This document shows, piece after piece, positions 1 to 12,249 of a DNA stretch of 64,000 bases. The position numbers and the translations under genes were made by a program. Below the pieces are notes generated by a model. That model saw nothing but the letters and a program-made list of their open reading frames with translations. It had not been told where the DNA came from and did not search any database. The stretch lies in contig NC_081415.1 of assembly GCF_030272615.1 (NCBI RefSeq), forward strand, positions 189,688,270 to 189,752,269, given 5' to 3'. This DNA comes from Cryptomeria japonica. Lineage: Eukaryota; Streptophyta; Pinopsida; Cupressales; Cupressaceae. The stretch's first letter is position 1. Each line of letters begins with the position of its first letter.

Positions 1-427
1 TATCATACCTAGACATTCTTTTAGGACACTTAGAAGCAAAATGTCATATTTTATTATAAGAGAAACATTTCAAAGGTAACTTCCCATCATACTTACCGGC
101 TCCCTTAGGCAATCTCTAGGAAATAAGTTCTTCAAGCTCATCCAAATTTTTCTCATGTTCTTCCATCTCTCTCATCTCTCTTTTATATCTTGAAGTCCTA
201 GATGAACTCTCTCCTAGATCATATAGATGCTTTAAATAAAATCTCAGATTTACCATGTGATTCTCCAAACTCGCTCAACTCAAATGCAGCTAGCTTACCA
301 ACCAACATATCTCTTGTCACAATAGTCACACTCTGGATCTCATCAATTGTAGAAACTTTAGCTTTATAAGGAGAAGGCAAGGATATCAATACCTTAGTAA
401 CAATATCATCTTCCTCAAGAGTTTCAC
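1..427 (-). pseudogene. Ty1/copia gag fragment (same family as element E)
   Basis: This is the C-terminal part of a copia Gag polyprotein, the structural protein of the retrotransposon particle. It matches 19701-20127 closely by eye. The readable stretch contains the UBN2-type Gag motif ending in LVGKLAAFEL (about 270-310), then a damaged zinc-knuckle region toward position 1. The reading frame runs on the minus strand and is cut at 427/428, where an unrelated sequence starting TGTAATGCC begins. Only a fragment is left, with no start and no pol. Its left end lies outside the window. The family is clear; whether this copy arose by insertion or by duplication of the 19.7-kb copy is not. Confidence 0.75.
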
Positions 428-2078
428 TGTAATGCCTCGCTAGGAACCCTAAAGAAAAACAACACAACTAGGAAACTAAAGGGTGAAATATTTTTTTTTT
501 AAAGATTAAGTGCATTAAATATAACAATAGCATGTTTAATAACACAACAGAAGTCTAACACATGATTTCCTAAGGGTTACCAATGAAGATTAAATTCACA
601 GATTATATTAACACCATGGTTAATCCAATTTTCCATCCAATTAGGAAAATTAAATGCTTAAGATTAAAACTACACATACACCTGAATTCCATAATGAAAG
701 AATCAAAGTATTCCAATACATTTACTTATCCATAAACCATCATATATGAAAGATCAAAGCAACTGAATTAACACACATTCCACTAACATAATATTACAAT
801 ATCCATAAATACATGACTTCCAAAAATACCACAGAATCCAAAAGTTACAATATCAAGGTTACATAAAAGTTTGATACAATGAGCACAAGGTCTCAATTGA
901 ATAATGATCATGAACATGAGCTGGTACATGAACCACAAACCAAGAAACACTAGTGAAGCCTTTCCTCACCTAAAGATACAATCCAAAACATCAGATGGGA
1001 AGTGGCACTACCACCCGACCATGTGATCCCAAAATAGAACCACCCCACCATGCTAGGAGAAAGTAGAAGACCCTCAAGCAAGAAAAATAAGACAAGTACA
1101 AAAGAACTACATGACTCTGCAAACATCCATGTGACTCAACTCAAAAAAACTAGTGACTCTAAGGAAAGAGTGTCATCGCATTGCTTATTCTGGTTACCTT
1201 GGTAGGCCTCCATAGGTCCTAGCCACCATCCTGGGTTATCTTGGTAACCTCTCCTAAACCTATGACTCCATATAAGCCTCATGCGGACCCTACAAATCCT
1301 TTCATGAAGACAAGCTGACAGGTTTGCCATTCCAGGCCTTCTCACCACATCCTGAGCCTATACAAGTACTCAACCATGTGCGAAGTACATTATCTTAATT
1401 AATATTTAATCTACCCACCCCCTAATCAAATATTAGGCTATCACTTCTTAATTGACTTTCGAGGGGTTATCCTGACATCCACTTTGGGTGCAGCTCCCAC
1501 TCGAAATCCACTCTCTCTCATAGGACACTAACAGGAAAGGTCTCTCTATGAGAACTCTATGGTGAAACTGACAGCCATATCTAATCTTGACAAACCACAG
1601 GTGAAGGATAAACAATCACTAACCTAGGATTGACCATTTGGAACAAAACACACAATGGCTCATATCAACAAGGTTATACAACAACACCTAACCAAGGGAT
1701 TATAACAACATATGACATAATGACAACTCAAGCAGAATTGCAACGAAATTAATCTTGACTACAAATACCATTTACACAAGATCCTAATACAGACAATCTT
1801 TTCTTTAAACAACCAAAAGCATAAAATTCTTGAAATTGAAGATTTTTCCAGAACATAAGAAAATGCACCTATATTAATACAAAGAAATCAATGTTGTCAA
1901 TTTTCCAATAAGGTTAAATAAAATCGCATTAAAATTAACCCCCTAATGTATTTCCAAGCATAAATATAGAATCTTAAATTATAAGCTTTTCTAAAAATAG
2001 CTAAATTTTGAATTAATTAGCACAGTATTAAACTAATAATTAAATGATATAATGTCAAAAAATTAAAATAAAATTCTA

Positions 2079-2176
2079 TATTAATATATATATATATATA
2101 CATATATATTTATTCATATATATATATATATATATGAATAAATATATATATTATTATATATATATATAATAATTTA
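2079..2176. repeat. AT-rich inverted repeat
   Basis: Alternating TA runs flank two mirrored arms (TTTATTCATA and TATGAATAAA) around a centre near 2125. The whole tract could fold into a long AT hairpin or cruciform. It lies inside the probable LTR of D. No gene is involved. Confidence 0.8.
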
Positions 2177-2275
2177 ATTAGAAACCATTTTTTATATCTC
2201 TGGCATGGAAATCCGAAAGTACCATATTTTGGTTTGCACGAAATTTATTTAGGGAACAGTGAAAATAAAACCCCC

Positions 2276-2445
2276 TTGCTACCACATGGTAGCAGGTGCT
2301 ACCACATGGTAGCAGGTACTACCATCGGTAGTACATGCTACCTTATGGTAGTAGGTGCTACCGCCAGTAGCATGCTACCATCGGTAGTACTGCTACTGTA
2401 CTGTAGTCATACTACCGTTGGTAGAAACTACCGACACTACATGCA
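2276..2445. repeat. Array of short palindromes (CTACC...GGTAG)
   Basis: About nine close copies of a hairpin-forming unit of the type GCTACCACATGGTAGC or CTACCATCGGTAGTA follow each other, separated by a few bases such as AGGT. Each unit is its own inverted repeat, and the units vary in the loop. The tract is far more GC-rich than its surroundings. Confidence 0.85.
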
Positions 2446-3074
2446 TTTTTTTTAATTATATTTAAAAAAAAAAAATCAATAACCTAAATAAAACATTAAA
2501 TTTAAATAACCTAAAATATTAAAATTTCAATAACCTAAAAAAAAAACTTAAATTTTATTTCCAGTAAAATTTATTTCCAATTAAATTTATTTCCAATACA
2601 ACATATTTCTAGGGAATTAATTAATACATATTTTCTCCAAAATGATATAATAAAAAAAATTTCCCCTTACTTTTAATAACCCAATAAATTTAATTAATAA
2701 TTAAATTTATTTCCATAGTAACTAAATAATTTCACAGAGATGTACAATTATTTGACAGAACAACCATAGCCAAATATTGAAACCAAAGAGGGAATATTTT
2801 CTCTTGTAAATCCCATTTTCTACCAAAACTTGCAACTTTCATGCATAGTAAAAATCTTGACAAAATTTGCCATATTAACTTTTCCCAATTTTCTCAAAAT
2901 TTTAATCTACAAACACCCAGGAAATAACCAAAAAGGATTTTAGATTTGACAAATATTTTTAACACACATCAATCAAAAAGGGGGAAGAAACAAAATATTT
3001 TCTTTAAAAACAACTAGAAGAAGCCACCCAACCTGGTATAGCTTTCCTGGAAGAACTTTGTAGGAGAGATTAAA

Positions 3075-3991
3075 TGTTGGCATTATAACAGACAATAAGA
3101 GATTGTTGGCATTTTAATAAGGATATTGAGAAGGTTGTTGATGATTATGGATATAACTGATTAAGGATGTTTACTATCTTAATATTATTATTTTGTCATT
3201 GATGTCAAGAAATTGATTTTCTAATTCAGTATGATGTTGCCATATCTTAAGAAGTATGATTTTGTGAGTATAAAGATGTCATTAAAAGACACTGAAGAAT
3301 GTGATGAATAAGGGGAGAAATAAGTTATTCAATGGGCAACTATTACTGAGTTAGACAACAATGAGATCATGATGTTTAGATTGTTTTGATATCCTACATA
3401 TGTTGTTGATTGTAAGGTTAATACTATACTATGTTACCAAGCAAAGAACCTAGTCGGTAAACCCTAAGGAACCTAGTTGGTAAACCCTAAGGTTATCGCT
3501 ATCAGTTAATAAGGCGAAATGTCTACCGAGTGAAGTTTAGTATTTACCGAATTGCAACGGAGCTGTAACAGAATGCATTAAATGATTAAAAGTGTTATTT
3601 AATGAAGGAATCTGATGAGCTGGAGTTGATTAAATGATTGCTATGTCGTGCATGAAGTTTGTTAAAGAATCTATGGCAAAGGAAAATCGACAGAAAGATC
3701 TACAGTGCAGATTGAACCGCAATACCTTAACACAAGTTCCAAGAAATGTATGCAAGTTCCAAGGTGAGGTAAAACATTTTCAGATCGAAGGATACATTGA
3801 ACCTAGTCAACTTTGAAGATTTGATGGCTATGATTGATCATGGGATATGTGATCAAGGAGATTAAGCAGCTAGCAATTGTTTATAAATAAGGAACTGTTG
3901 ATAAACAATGTATGCGGGCAAGTCTAAGCACAGGGATGCTACATAGTGATTACCGAGCACAGAAGCTCGAAGAACTATTTGAATAACAGAG
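3075..3991 (+). repeat. Element B 5' LTR, first part
   Basis: It begins TGTTGGCATTATAACAGAC and contains an internal restart (TGTTGGCATTTTAATAAGG) at 3104. It is interrupted after CAGAG (3987-3991) by element A and resumes at 11627. Together the parts give about 1,491 bp, matching the LTRs of A and C. Confidence 0.88.
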
Positions 3992-5499
3992 TGATAGTTT
4001 TGATACTTAATGTTAAGTACATATGCCAAACTAATAAGATGAGAGGGGGGGGTGAATCATACAAACTTAATCTTCCATAAAAACATCAGATTCAACCTCG
4101 GTAACCTATACATCAGTAATATAACCAAAATTGCTAAACATGCAAACTCAAAAGCATATAAACATCATAACACTCATAACACTAGATTTAACATGGAAAC
4201 CCAAATAGGGAAAAAAAACTGTGGGATTTCGGACCCACTACGAAATATACTCTTCTAGAGTATGCTCGGTTAAAAGCAAATCTTTTTAAAGATTACAAAC
4301 ACATTGCTAGATGTGACTCGGTTAAGGGATTTCCCTCAGATGTGTTAGGATGTTCACCTTGTTAGAAGAGACCTTGTTAAAGGATTTCAAACACTCAATC
4401 AGAATGTCACCTTGCTAGAGGGTTTTACAAATAAGACTATTAAGTACACTCGGTTAAGAGATTTTCTATCACTTTACAAAATAACAGTAATAAAAATCTA
4501 TTTGCAACTTCACATCTAAAATGCTAAAGAAGATTCTTATTTTCTCAATACAATATAGACATAGAACTAATCTTGTCCATCTGCCGGGCTCTATACTTTG
4601 TTATTCAAAATAGTTCTTCAAGCTTTTGTGCTCGGTAATCACTATGTAGCATCTTTGTGCATACACTTGCCCACATACATTGTTTATCAGCAGTTCCTTA
4701 TTTATAAACAATAGCTAACTGCTTAATCTCCTTGATCATATTTCCCATGATCAATCATAGCCATTAGATCTTCAAACTTGACCAGGTTCAATGTATCCTT
4801 CGATCTGAAAATGTTTTACCTTGCCTAGGAACTTGCATACATTTCTTGGAACTTGTGCTAGGGTATTGTGGTTCAATCTAAGCTATAGATCTTCCTGCTG
4901 ATTTTCCTTTGCCATAGATTCTTTAACAAACTTCATTCACGGCATACCAATCATTTAATCACAGCCAGCTCATCAACTTCCTTCATTAAATAGTGCATGT
5001 AATCATTTAATGCATTCTGCTGTTACTCGGTTGCATCTCGGTAAATACTAAACTTTACTCGGTAAACATTCTGCCTTCATTAACTGATAGCAATAACCTT
5101 AGGGTTTACCGACTAGGTTCTTTGCTCGATAACATAGTATAGTATTAACCTTACAATCAATAACATATGTATGATATCAAAACAATCTAAACATCATGAT
5201 CTCATCATTGTCTAACTTGGTAATAATTGCCCATTGAATAACTTATTCCTCCCCTTATTCATCATATTCTTTCTGTGTCTTTTACTGACTTCTTTATACT
5301 CATCAAATCATACTTCTCAAGATATGGCAACATCATACTGAATTAGAAAATCAATTTCTTGACATCAATGACAAAATAATAATATTAAGATAGTAAATAT
5401 CCTTAATCAGTTATATCCATAATCATCAACAACCTTCTCAATATCCTTATTGAAATGCCAACAATCTCTCCGTGTCTGTTATAATGCCAAATGGCAACA
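3992..5499 (-). repeat. Element A 3' LTR
   Basis: 1,508 bp. On the plus strand it starts TGATAGTT and ends GGCAACA. It contains the conserved G-run followed by TGAATCA (about 4045-4065), which is the copia LTR-end motif read in reverse. Confidence 0.9.
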
Positions 5500-5515
5500 A
5501 TCTTCCCCTTTGTCA
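5500..5515 (-). other. Element A polypurine tract
   Basis: On the minus strand this reads TGACAAAGGGGAAGAT directly before the 3' LTR. It is the site where plus-strand DNA synthesis would be primed. A second, similar tract lies at 5644-5659. Confidence 0.8.
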
Positions 5516-5885
5516 TTGATGGGAAAACCAATTGATTTGACCTAATTGATTTGGATTGCTGTGAGATTCTGAAATGCTAAAATGCTCTCCTCCGCTCATC
5601 AGAACTCTCCCCCATACATTAGTCTTCTACCCTTTTCTTCAGTCTTCTCCCCCTTTGACAACAATGCCAAAAAGTAAAGAACTAAAACATAATTTCTTTC
5701 GCTGAGAAATGAATTCCTACTGTTGTGTGTCAATTTAGTCTCGATCAGAGCATTTTGTCTTCAATTCTTGTTCCCTGTATTGTTTCCTACACACCTTTAG
5801 AAAACATCCTAAAGTGTGTAAATCAGCATCAACTCCTAAAAGATATTCTGTAGAGTCATCGAATTGATGCTTTCACCAAACTTGG
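5516..5885 (-). other. Element A 3' untranslated region
   Basis: This is non-coding DNA between the pol stop and the polypurine tract. It holds a second purine-run motif (CTTCTCCCCCTTTGAC at 5644-5659 on the plus strand). Element B has the equivalent region at 16387-16705. Confidence 0.7.
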
Positions 5886-8800
5886 TCAGTGAGTAGAAGA
5901 TAGGGGTAGGACCCCTAACTTACTTCCGAGATACTCAAAAGTGTCCCTTGGTAGTGGCTTGGTGAAGATATCTACTATTTGTTCCTTTGTGCTAACATAC
6001 TCAAGCACCACTTTCTTCGCCTGAGCTTCTTCTCTAAGATAATGATATTTGATAGAGGTGTGCTTTGTCTTAGAGTGCATAACATGATTCTTTGAAATGT
6101 TAATGGCACTAGTATTGTCATAGAATATAGTTACTAGCTTGGTAACTTTCTCATTTATACCTTCCAACAGTTGTTTGATCCATGCTATGTTGGTACAATT
6201 CAATGCTGCAACAATGTATTCAGCTTCTGCTATTGACTGTGAAACACATCCTTGTTTCTTGCTAAGCCAACTCACTAGTCTTTCTCCTAAAAAGAAAGCT
6301 CCTCCACTTGTGTTTTTCCTGTCATCAATGTTGCCTACCCAATCAACATCAGTATAAACTTTTAAATCAAAGCCATTTCCTTTCTAAAATATTAAGCCAT
6401 AATCTTCAGTGCCTTTCAAGTATCTAAAAATTCTCTTGATTGCTGTCATGTGTGTTTCCTTAGGATCTGCAGAGAATCTTGCAACTATACCTACTGCATG
6501 TGCTATGTCTGGTCTACTGTGAACAATATATTGTAGTTTTCCAATCATGGATCGGTAAAGTGTCTCATCAATAGATGTAGATTCATCATTCTTTGATAAT
6601 TTATAGTTGGTAGTCATAGGATTACTTACTGGTTTTGAATCCTCCATTCCAAATTTCTTCAAGATTTCCTTTATGTACTTGGATTGAGTAATGAAAATCT
6701 CATTTTTCATTTGCATTAGCTGTAAACCTATAAAATACTTTATCTCACCAATTAATGACATCTCAAATTCTTTGCTAATTTCATTTCCAAAGTTCTTACA
6801 TAGAGAGTCATTTCCACAAAAGATAATATCATCAACAAATATGGCTGAGATCAGTATTCCATTTTCATCATTCTTCATGTAAATGTTACTATTTTCACTT
6901 GTCCTTATAAAACCAATCTTGATTAAATAAGAGTGCAATCTTTCATACCATGCTCTAGGTGCTTGTTTCAGACCATATTATGCTTTGTTCATTTTACATA
7001 CTTGATCTTTATTCTTGTCTTCAACAAATTCTTCAAGTTGTTCAATAAAAACTTCTTCTTCTAATATACCATTCAGAAATGCAGATTTGACATCCATTTG
7101 ATATACCTTGAAATTTTTGAAAGCAACATATGCCAACAATGTTCTTACTCCTTCAAGTCTAGCCATAGGTGCAAAAGTTTCACCATAATCAATTCCTTCT
7201 TCTTGAGCATAACCTTTACAAACTATTTTTGCTTTATTTCGAATGATGTCACCTTTTTCATATAGCTTGTTTATGAAAATCCACTTTATACCGATTACAT
7301 TTTGGTCATTCGGTCTTAGGACCAGTGTCCATGTGTCATTCTTCTTGATTTGATCAATCTCTTCTGTCATAGCATTTATCCAATCTTCACTGTTAAATGC
7401 CTCTTCCACTATTCTTGATTCAAATTCATATATCAGACATGTGTTCTGTCTCAGTTTGTTCCTTGTCATCACTGGATCATCCTTATCTCCTATAATCTGA
7501 CTTGATGCATGATGTCTTCTGAAATACTTGGCTAATATAGGCTTGGTAGGCTCTGTATGATCTTCTTCATCACTCGGTAACTGGATATTTTCTTCATTTC
7601 CTTCAATAGTTTTCACGGTAAGACTTGTCGGTTGAACATATACAAATTCATCATAATCTTCTAGTTCCTTGGAATTTCCTTCATCATTTCTTTCTGCAAA
7701 TTCATCAATTTTCACATTTGCACTTTCTACTATTTTGTTAGATGATTTAATCAGACATTTAAATGCTTTACTTCTAGAAGAATAACCAAGAAATATACCT
7801 TCTTCACTTTTCTGATCAAACTTGCCATTTCTATCATCTTTGTGTACATAGCATCTACTTCCAAAGATTTTAAAATAACTTATATTAGGTTTCTTGTCAT
7901 ACCAGATTTCATATGGTGTCTTCAAAGTACCTTTCTTCAATTGTACTCAGTTCAGGGTGTAAACTACTGTGCTTATTGCTTCTCTCCAAAATGTTTGTGG
8001 TACTTTCTTTTTAATCATCAGGGTTCTAGCACAATCCACAATAGATCTATTTCTTCTCTTAGCAATTCCATTTTGTTGTGGAGTTCTCGATGTAGAGACT
8101 TATCTTTTTATACCATGATCATTGTAGAATAAGTTGAACTCATCAGTTGTGAACTCTCCTCCTTTATCTGATCTAAGACATTTCAGTTGTCTTCCTGTTT
8201 CATTTTCAACTCTTGCCTTGTACCATTTAAACATTTGAAAAGCTTCTGATTTTTCTTTTAAAAACATTACTGACATCATCCACAAATAATATGAAATATT
8301 TATCACCATAATAACTTTGAACTTTCATAGGACCACAAAGATCAGTGTGCACAAGATCTAAAATTTCCTTGAAAGTATAAGACTTACTTGTAAATCTTGA
8401 TCTTGTCATTTTATCCATCTAGCATCCTCGACATATAGCATTCTCAGGATTTTCCAAACTCGATAGACCTCTTACTCAGTGCTTCTTGCTTATTTTGATC
8501 AAATTATCAAGATTTACATAACAAAACCTTTTATGCCATAACCAGGTATCATCTATCTTTGCATAGAAACATTTATTCTGAGTTGAGTCAAGGTGAAATG
8601 TGTTACCTTTTGTTTGTGTCCCGGTAGTAGCTAACTTTCCATGCTTTTCATGAACTTTGACAATTCCTTTCTAAAATTCTATTTGGTATCCCGTATTGTT
8701 TAGCTGTGCTGCACTCAACAAATTATATTTCAAACCTTCAACCCAATAAACATTATTCCACTTTGCATTGTCAAGAAGTGTTATGGATCCTTTACCTTTT

Positions 8801-9150
8801 ACCGGACATGGTGCATCATTACCAAATCTTACATAGCCTCCATCATAGTCTTCTAACATAACAAACTTGTGTTTATCACCTGTTGTGTGATATGAACATC
8901 CACTATCTATGATCCAAGAATCATTAGTATTTATGTGGGATATTAGGGATTTTTCTTCATAGCTTTCTTCATCTGATCCATCTTTGATAGCCACATAAAC
9001 TACTTCCTCTATATCAATTTCATCTGATTTATCATCATTGGATTCCTCATCAGCTATTAAGCATGACTTTCTATCTCTTCTTCTGAAGTCTCGGTGTCCT
9101 CTGTAATGATTATCTTTCTGTCTATCATCTCGGTAATCTTTTTTTTCAGT
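5886..9150 (-). pseudogene. Element A copia pol (PR-INT-RT-RNase H), broken
   Basis: Enzymes of a Ty1/copia retrotransposon, read on the minus strand. In order: aspartic protease with the DSG active site (WIIDSGCSYH, about 8886-8915); pre-integrase zinc region and integrase core with DLCGPM (about 8330) and LRSDKGGEF (about 8160); reverse transcriptase with QMDVKSAFLNG (about 7080) and FVDDIIF (about 6830-6850); RNase H with SKKQGCVSQS and the tail DIFTKPLPRDTFEYL (5925-5975). The frame is broken near 8100 and 8310 in integrase, near 6960 (TAG in the segment before PRAWY) and at 6384. The protein ends LPLSSTH. The family is certain; the element cannot make an intact Pol. Confidence 0.92.
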
Positions 9151-10080
9151 AGAATCTTTGTCAGGACAATTAGAAGACATATGTCCTATCTTATCACAAT
9201 TGAAACATTTCAAAGGTAGTTTTCCTTTATACTTACCTTTGCCTCTCGGTAACCTTCTGGCCAATAGTGCTTCAAACTCTTCTTGCTTTCTGATTTCCTT
9301 ATATAGTTTGTGTACTTCCTCCATGTTCTTGTGAAATCTTTCACTTTCTCCACTGTGATCTTCTTCAGAGTACTTATACTTTCTTTCATTGTAATCATTA
9401 GATTCATCAAGATGAAAAGAACTAAATGCAGATTCAACTTTATTTACCGATGACCTACTGTTATCAAAGTTACTTTAACTCAAATGCATGTAGCTTACCA
9501 ATAGTAGCATCTAAAGAAACTGACATATTGGGTACAAACCTCAATTCATTGATTGCAGAGACTCGGATTGCATAAGTTGGTAGAAGGGTTCTTAACAACT
9601 TACTTGTTACATCCTTTTCTTCAATAGTTCCACCTGCTCCTTTGATTTGACTGACAATCTCCTTTAGCCTTGTACTGTACTGGGTTATGTTCTCAACTTC
9701 ATTCATCCTCATAGATTCAAGTTGTCCTCTTAGACTATCCACTTTTGCTCTTTGAACATGTTAATCACCTCCATACATAGATATGAGCTTGTCTCATATT
9801 GCCTTTGCATCATTACAACCTTCTAGATCATTAAACTCTGAATCAGTCAATGCAGATGTTATTTCAATCATTACTTGAATATGTTCTTGCTTTGCCTTTA
9901 TCTCTTCCATTGTCAATGGATAGGTGCTCGGTGTAATGAAATCATTCTCTAGATAATATACAGCATATTCTCCAACTCCTGATAAGTGCAGCTTCATCCT
10001 TTTCTTCCATGTAGAGAAACTTGACTTGTTCAGCTTTAGTGCATCCCTCTTATAAATCTTTGGATCTTTGCCTCAAGTGC
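9150..10080 (-). pseudogene. Element A copia gag, broken
   Basis: Gag of the copia particle, minus strand. The N-terminus (MKLHLSGVGEYAVYYLE, start codon at 9995-9997; the open frame extends further upstream to about 10080) is followed by the UBN2 core (DSLRGQLESMRM, about 9700-9740; IGKLHAFEL near 9480) and a CCHC zinc knuckle CFNCDKIGHMSSNC (about 9166-9207) that binds element RNA. Breaks occur near 9760 and 9468 (stop or frame change) and in the 9210-9437 segment, where two frames overlap. Compared with element B, this zinc knuckle keeps all four ligands. Confidence 0.9.
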
Positions 10081-10108
10081 CTTTAAACTTTTTTTTCTAG
10101 AGTCCAAA

Positions 10109-10120
10109 GCTCTGATACCA
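10109..10120 (-). other. Element A primer binding site (tRNA-iMet)
   Basis: On the minus strand it reads TGGTATCAGAGC, two bases inside the 5' LTR. This is complementary to the 3' end of plant initiator tRNA-Met, the usual copia primer. Confidence 0.95.
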
Positions 10121-10122
10121 AT

Positions 10123-11621
10123 TGATAGTTCTAATACTTAATGTTAAGTACAGATGCCAAACTAATAAGATGAGAGGGGGGGTGAATCATACAAACTTAA
10201 TCTTCCATAAAAACATCATATTCAACCTCGGTAACCTATACATCAGTAATATAATCAAAACTACTAAACATGCAAACTCAAAAGCATATAAACATCATAA
10301 CACTCATAACACCAGATTTAACATGGAAACCCAAATAGGGAAAAACCATTGTGGGATTTCCGACCCACTAAGAAATATACTCTTCTAGAGTATGCTCGGT
10401 TAAAAGCAAATCCTATTAAAGATTACAAACACATTGCTAGATGTGACCTAGTTAAGGGATTTCCCTAAGATCTGTTAGGATCTTCACCTTGTTAGAAGTG
10501 ACCTTGTTAAAGGATTTCAAACACTCAATCAGAATGTCACCTTGCTAAAGGGTTTTACAAATAAGACTGTTAAGTCCACTCAGTTAAGAGATTTTCTATC
10601 ACTTTACAAAATAACAGTAATAAAAATCTATTTGCAACTTCACATCTAAAATGCTAAAGTAGATTCTTATTTGCTCAATACAATATAGACATAGAACTAA
10701 TCTTGTCCATCTGCTGGGCTCTATATTCTGTTATTCAAAATAGGTCTTCAAGCTTCTGTTCTCGGTAATCACTGTGTAGCATCTTTGTGCATACACTTGC
10801 CTGCATACATTGTTTATCAACAATTCCTTATTTATAAACAATAGCTAACCACTTAATCTCCTTGATCACATTTCCCATGATCAATCATAGCCATTAGATC
10901 TTCAAACTTGACCAGGTTCAATGTATCCTTCGATCTAAAAATGTTTTACCCCACCTAGGAACTTGCATACATTTCTTGGAACTTGTGCTAGGGTATTGCG
11001 GTTCAATCTGAGCTGTAGATCTTCCTGCCGATTTTCCTTTGACATAGATTCTTTAACATTCACAGCATACCAATCATTTAATCATAGCTAGCTCATTAGC
11101 TTCCTTCAATAATAATGCATGTAATCATTTAATGCATTCTGCTATTACTCAGTTGCATCTCGGTAAATACCAAACTTCATTTGGTAGACATTCCACCTTT
11201 ATTAACCGATAGTGATAACCTTAGGGTTTACCGACTAGGTTCTTTGCTCAATAACATAGTATAGTATTAACCTTACAATAAATAACATATGTATTATATC
11301 AAAACAATCTAAACATCATGATCTCATCATTGTCTAACTCAGTAATAGTTGCCCATTGAATAACTTATTCCTCCCCTTATTCATCATATTATTTCTATGT
11401 CTTTTACCAACTTTTTTATACTCATCAAATCATACTTCTCAAGATATGGTAACATCATACTGAATTAGAAAATCAATTTCTTGACATCAATGACAAAATA
11501 ATAATATTAAGACAGTAAATATCCTTAATCAATTATATCCATAATCATCAACAACCTTCTCAATATCATTATTGAAATGCCAACAATCTCTCCTTGTCTG
11601 TTATAATGCCAAATGCCAACA
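10123..11621 (-). repeat. Element A 5' LTR
   Basis: 1,499 bp, TG...CA, closely similar to 3992-5499. The element promoter should lie here, but I could not pick a TATA box with confidence. It is followed by the CAGAG target duplication. Confidence 0.9.
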
Positions 11622-11626
11622 CAGAG

Positions 11627-12200
11627 TATAGAGCCCAGCAGAGGGACAAGATAAGTCCTATTACTAGAATGTATTGAGCAAATAAGAATCTGCTTTAGCA
11701 TTTTAGATGTGAAGTTGCAGATAGATTTTTATTACTGTTATTTTCTGAAGTTACAGAAAATATCTTAACTGAGTGGAGTTAACAGTCTTATTTGTAAAAC
11801 CCTCTAGCAAGGTGACATTCTGATTGAGTGTTTGAAATCCTTTAAGAAGGTCACTTCTAACAAGGTGAAGATCCTAACAGATTTGAGGGAAATCCCTTAA
11901 CCGGGTCACATCTAGCAATGTGTTTATAATCTTTAACAGGATTTGCTTTTAACCGAGCATACTCTAGAAGAGTATATTTCTTAGTGGGTCCAAAATCCCA
12001 TAGTGGTTTTTCCCTATTTGGATTTCCATGTTAAATCTAGTGTTATGAGTGTTATGATGTTTATATGCTTATGAGTTTGCATGTTTAGCAATTTTGGTTA
12101 TATTGCTGAAGTATATGTTACCGAGGTTGAATCTGTTATTTTTATGGAGGATTAAGTTTGTATGATTCACCACCCCCCCCCCCCCCTATCAGAACTATCA
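11627..12200 (+). repeat. Element B 5' LTR, second part
   Basis: This continues the LTR from 3991 and ends AGAACTATCA at 12200. Near its end it has GATTCACC followed by a run of about 14 C, the conserved LTR-end motif shared with A, C, E and I. Confidence 0.9.
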
Positions 12201-12202
12201 AT

Positions 12203-12214
12203 TGGTATCAGAGC
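12203..12214 (+). other. Element B primer binding site (tRNA-iMet)
   Basis: TGGTATCAGAGC follows the LTR end after the dinucleotide AT, as in element A. Confidence 0.95.
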
Positions 12215-12249
12215 TTTGGACTCTAGAAGGAAAAGTTTAAAGGTACTTG

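Larger units (their letters stand above)
428..3074 (-). mobile_element. Probable long LTR of gypsy element D, left part
   Basis: No coding potential is visible. It starts with TG at 428 directly after a broken copia gag. It resumes at 17066 on the far side of element B, whose TTAAA target duplication (3070-3074 and 17061-17065) proves that the two flanks were once contiguous. The combined stretch, about 3.3 kb, would end in CA at 17763 next to a pyrimidine-rich run that reads as a polypurine tract on the minus strand. The chromovirus integrase lies just beyond, so a 3' LTR is the simplest reading. No second LTR copy is present to prove the borders. The stretch contains the two palindromic tracts listed separately. 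Confidence 0.45.
3992..11621 (-). mobile_element. Copia element A (minus), inserted in the 5' LTR of B
   Basis: This is a full-length 7,630-bp Ty1/copia element in opposite orientation to its host element B, which belongs to the same family. LTRs lie at 3992-5499 and 10123-11621, with TG...CA ends, a tRNA-Met primer site at 10109-10120 and a polypurine tract at 5500-5515. The 5-bp target duplication CAGAG is perfect (3987-3991 and 11622-11626). By hand, the first 270 bp of the two LTRs differ at about a dozen positions (4-5%), so the insertion is not recent. Gag and pol are readable throughout but broken. Confidence 0.93.

Noticed and set aside
1136-1348. Short minus-strand frame in the left part of D
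   Set aside because: 70 codons, no family features, inside a probable LTR.
12168-12187. Poly-C run as a possible assembly gap or G-quadruplex signal
   Set aside because: The same C run occurs at the end of several copia LTRs here, so it is a normal LTR feature.
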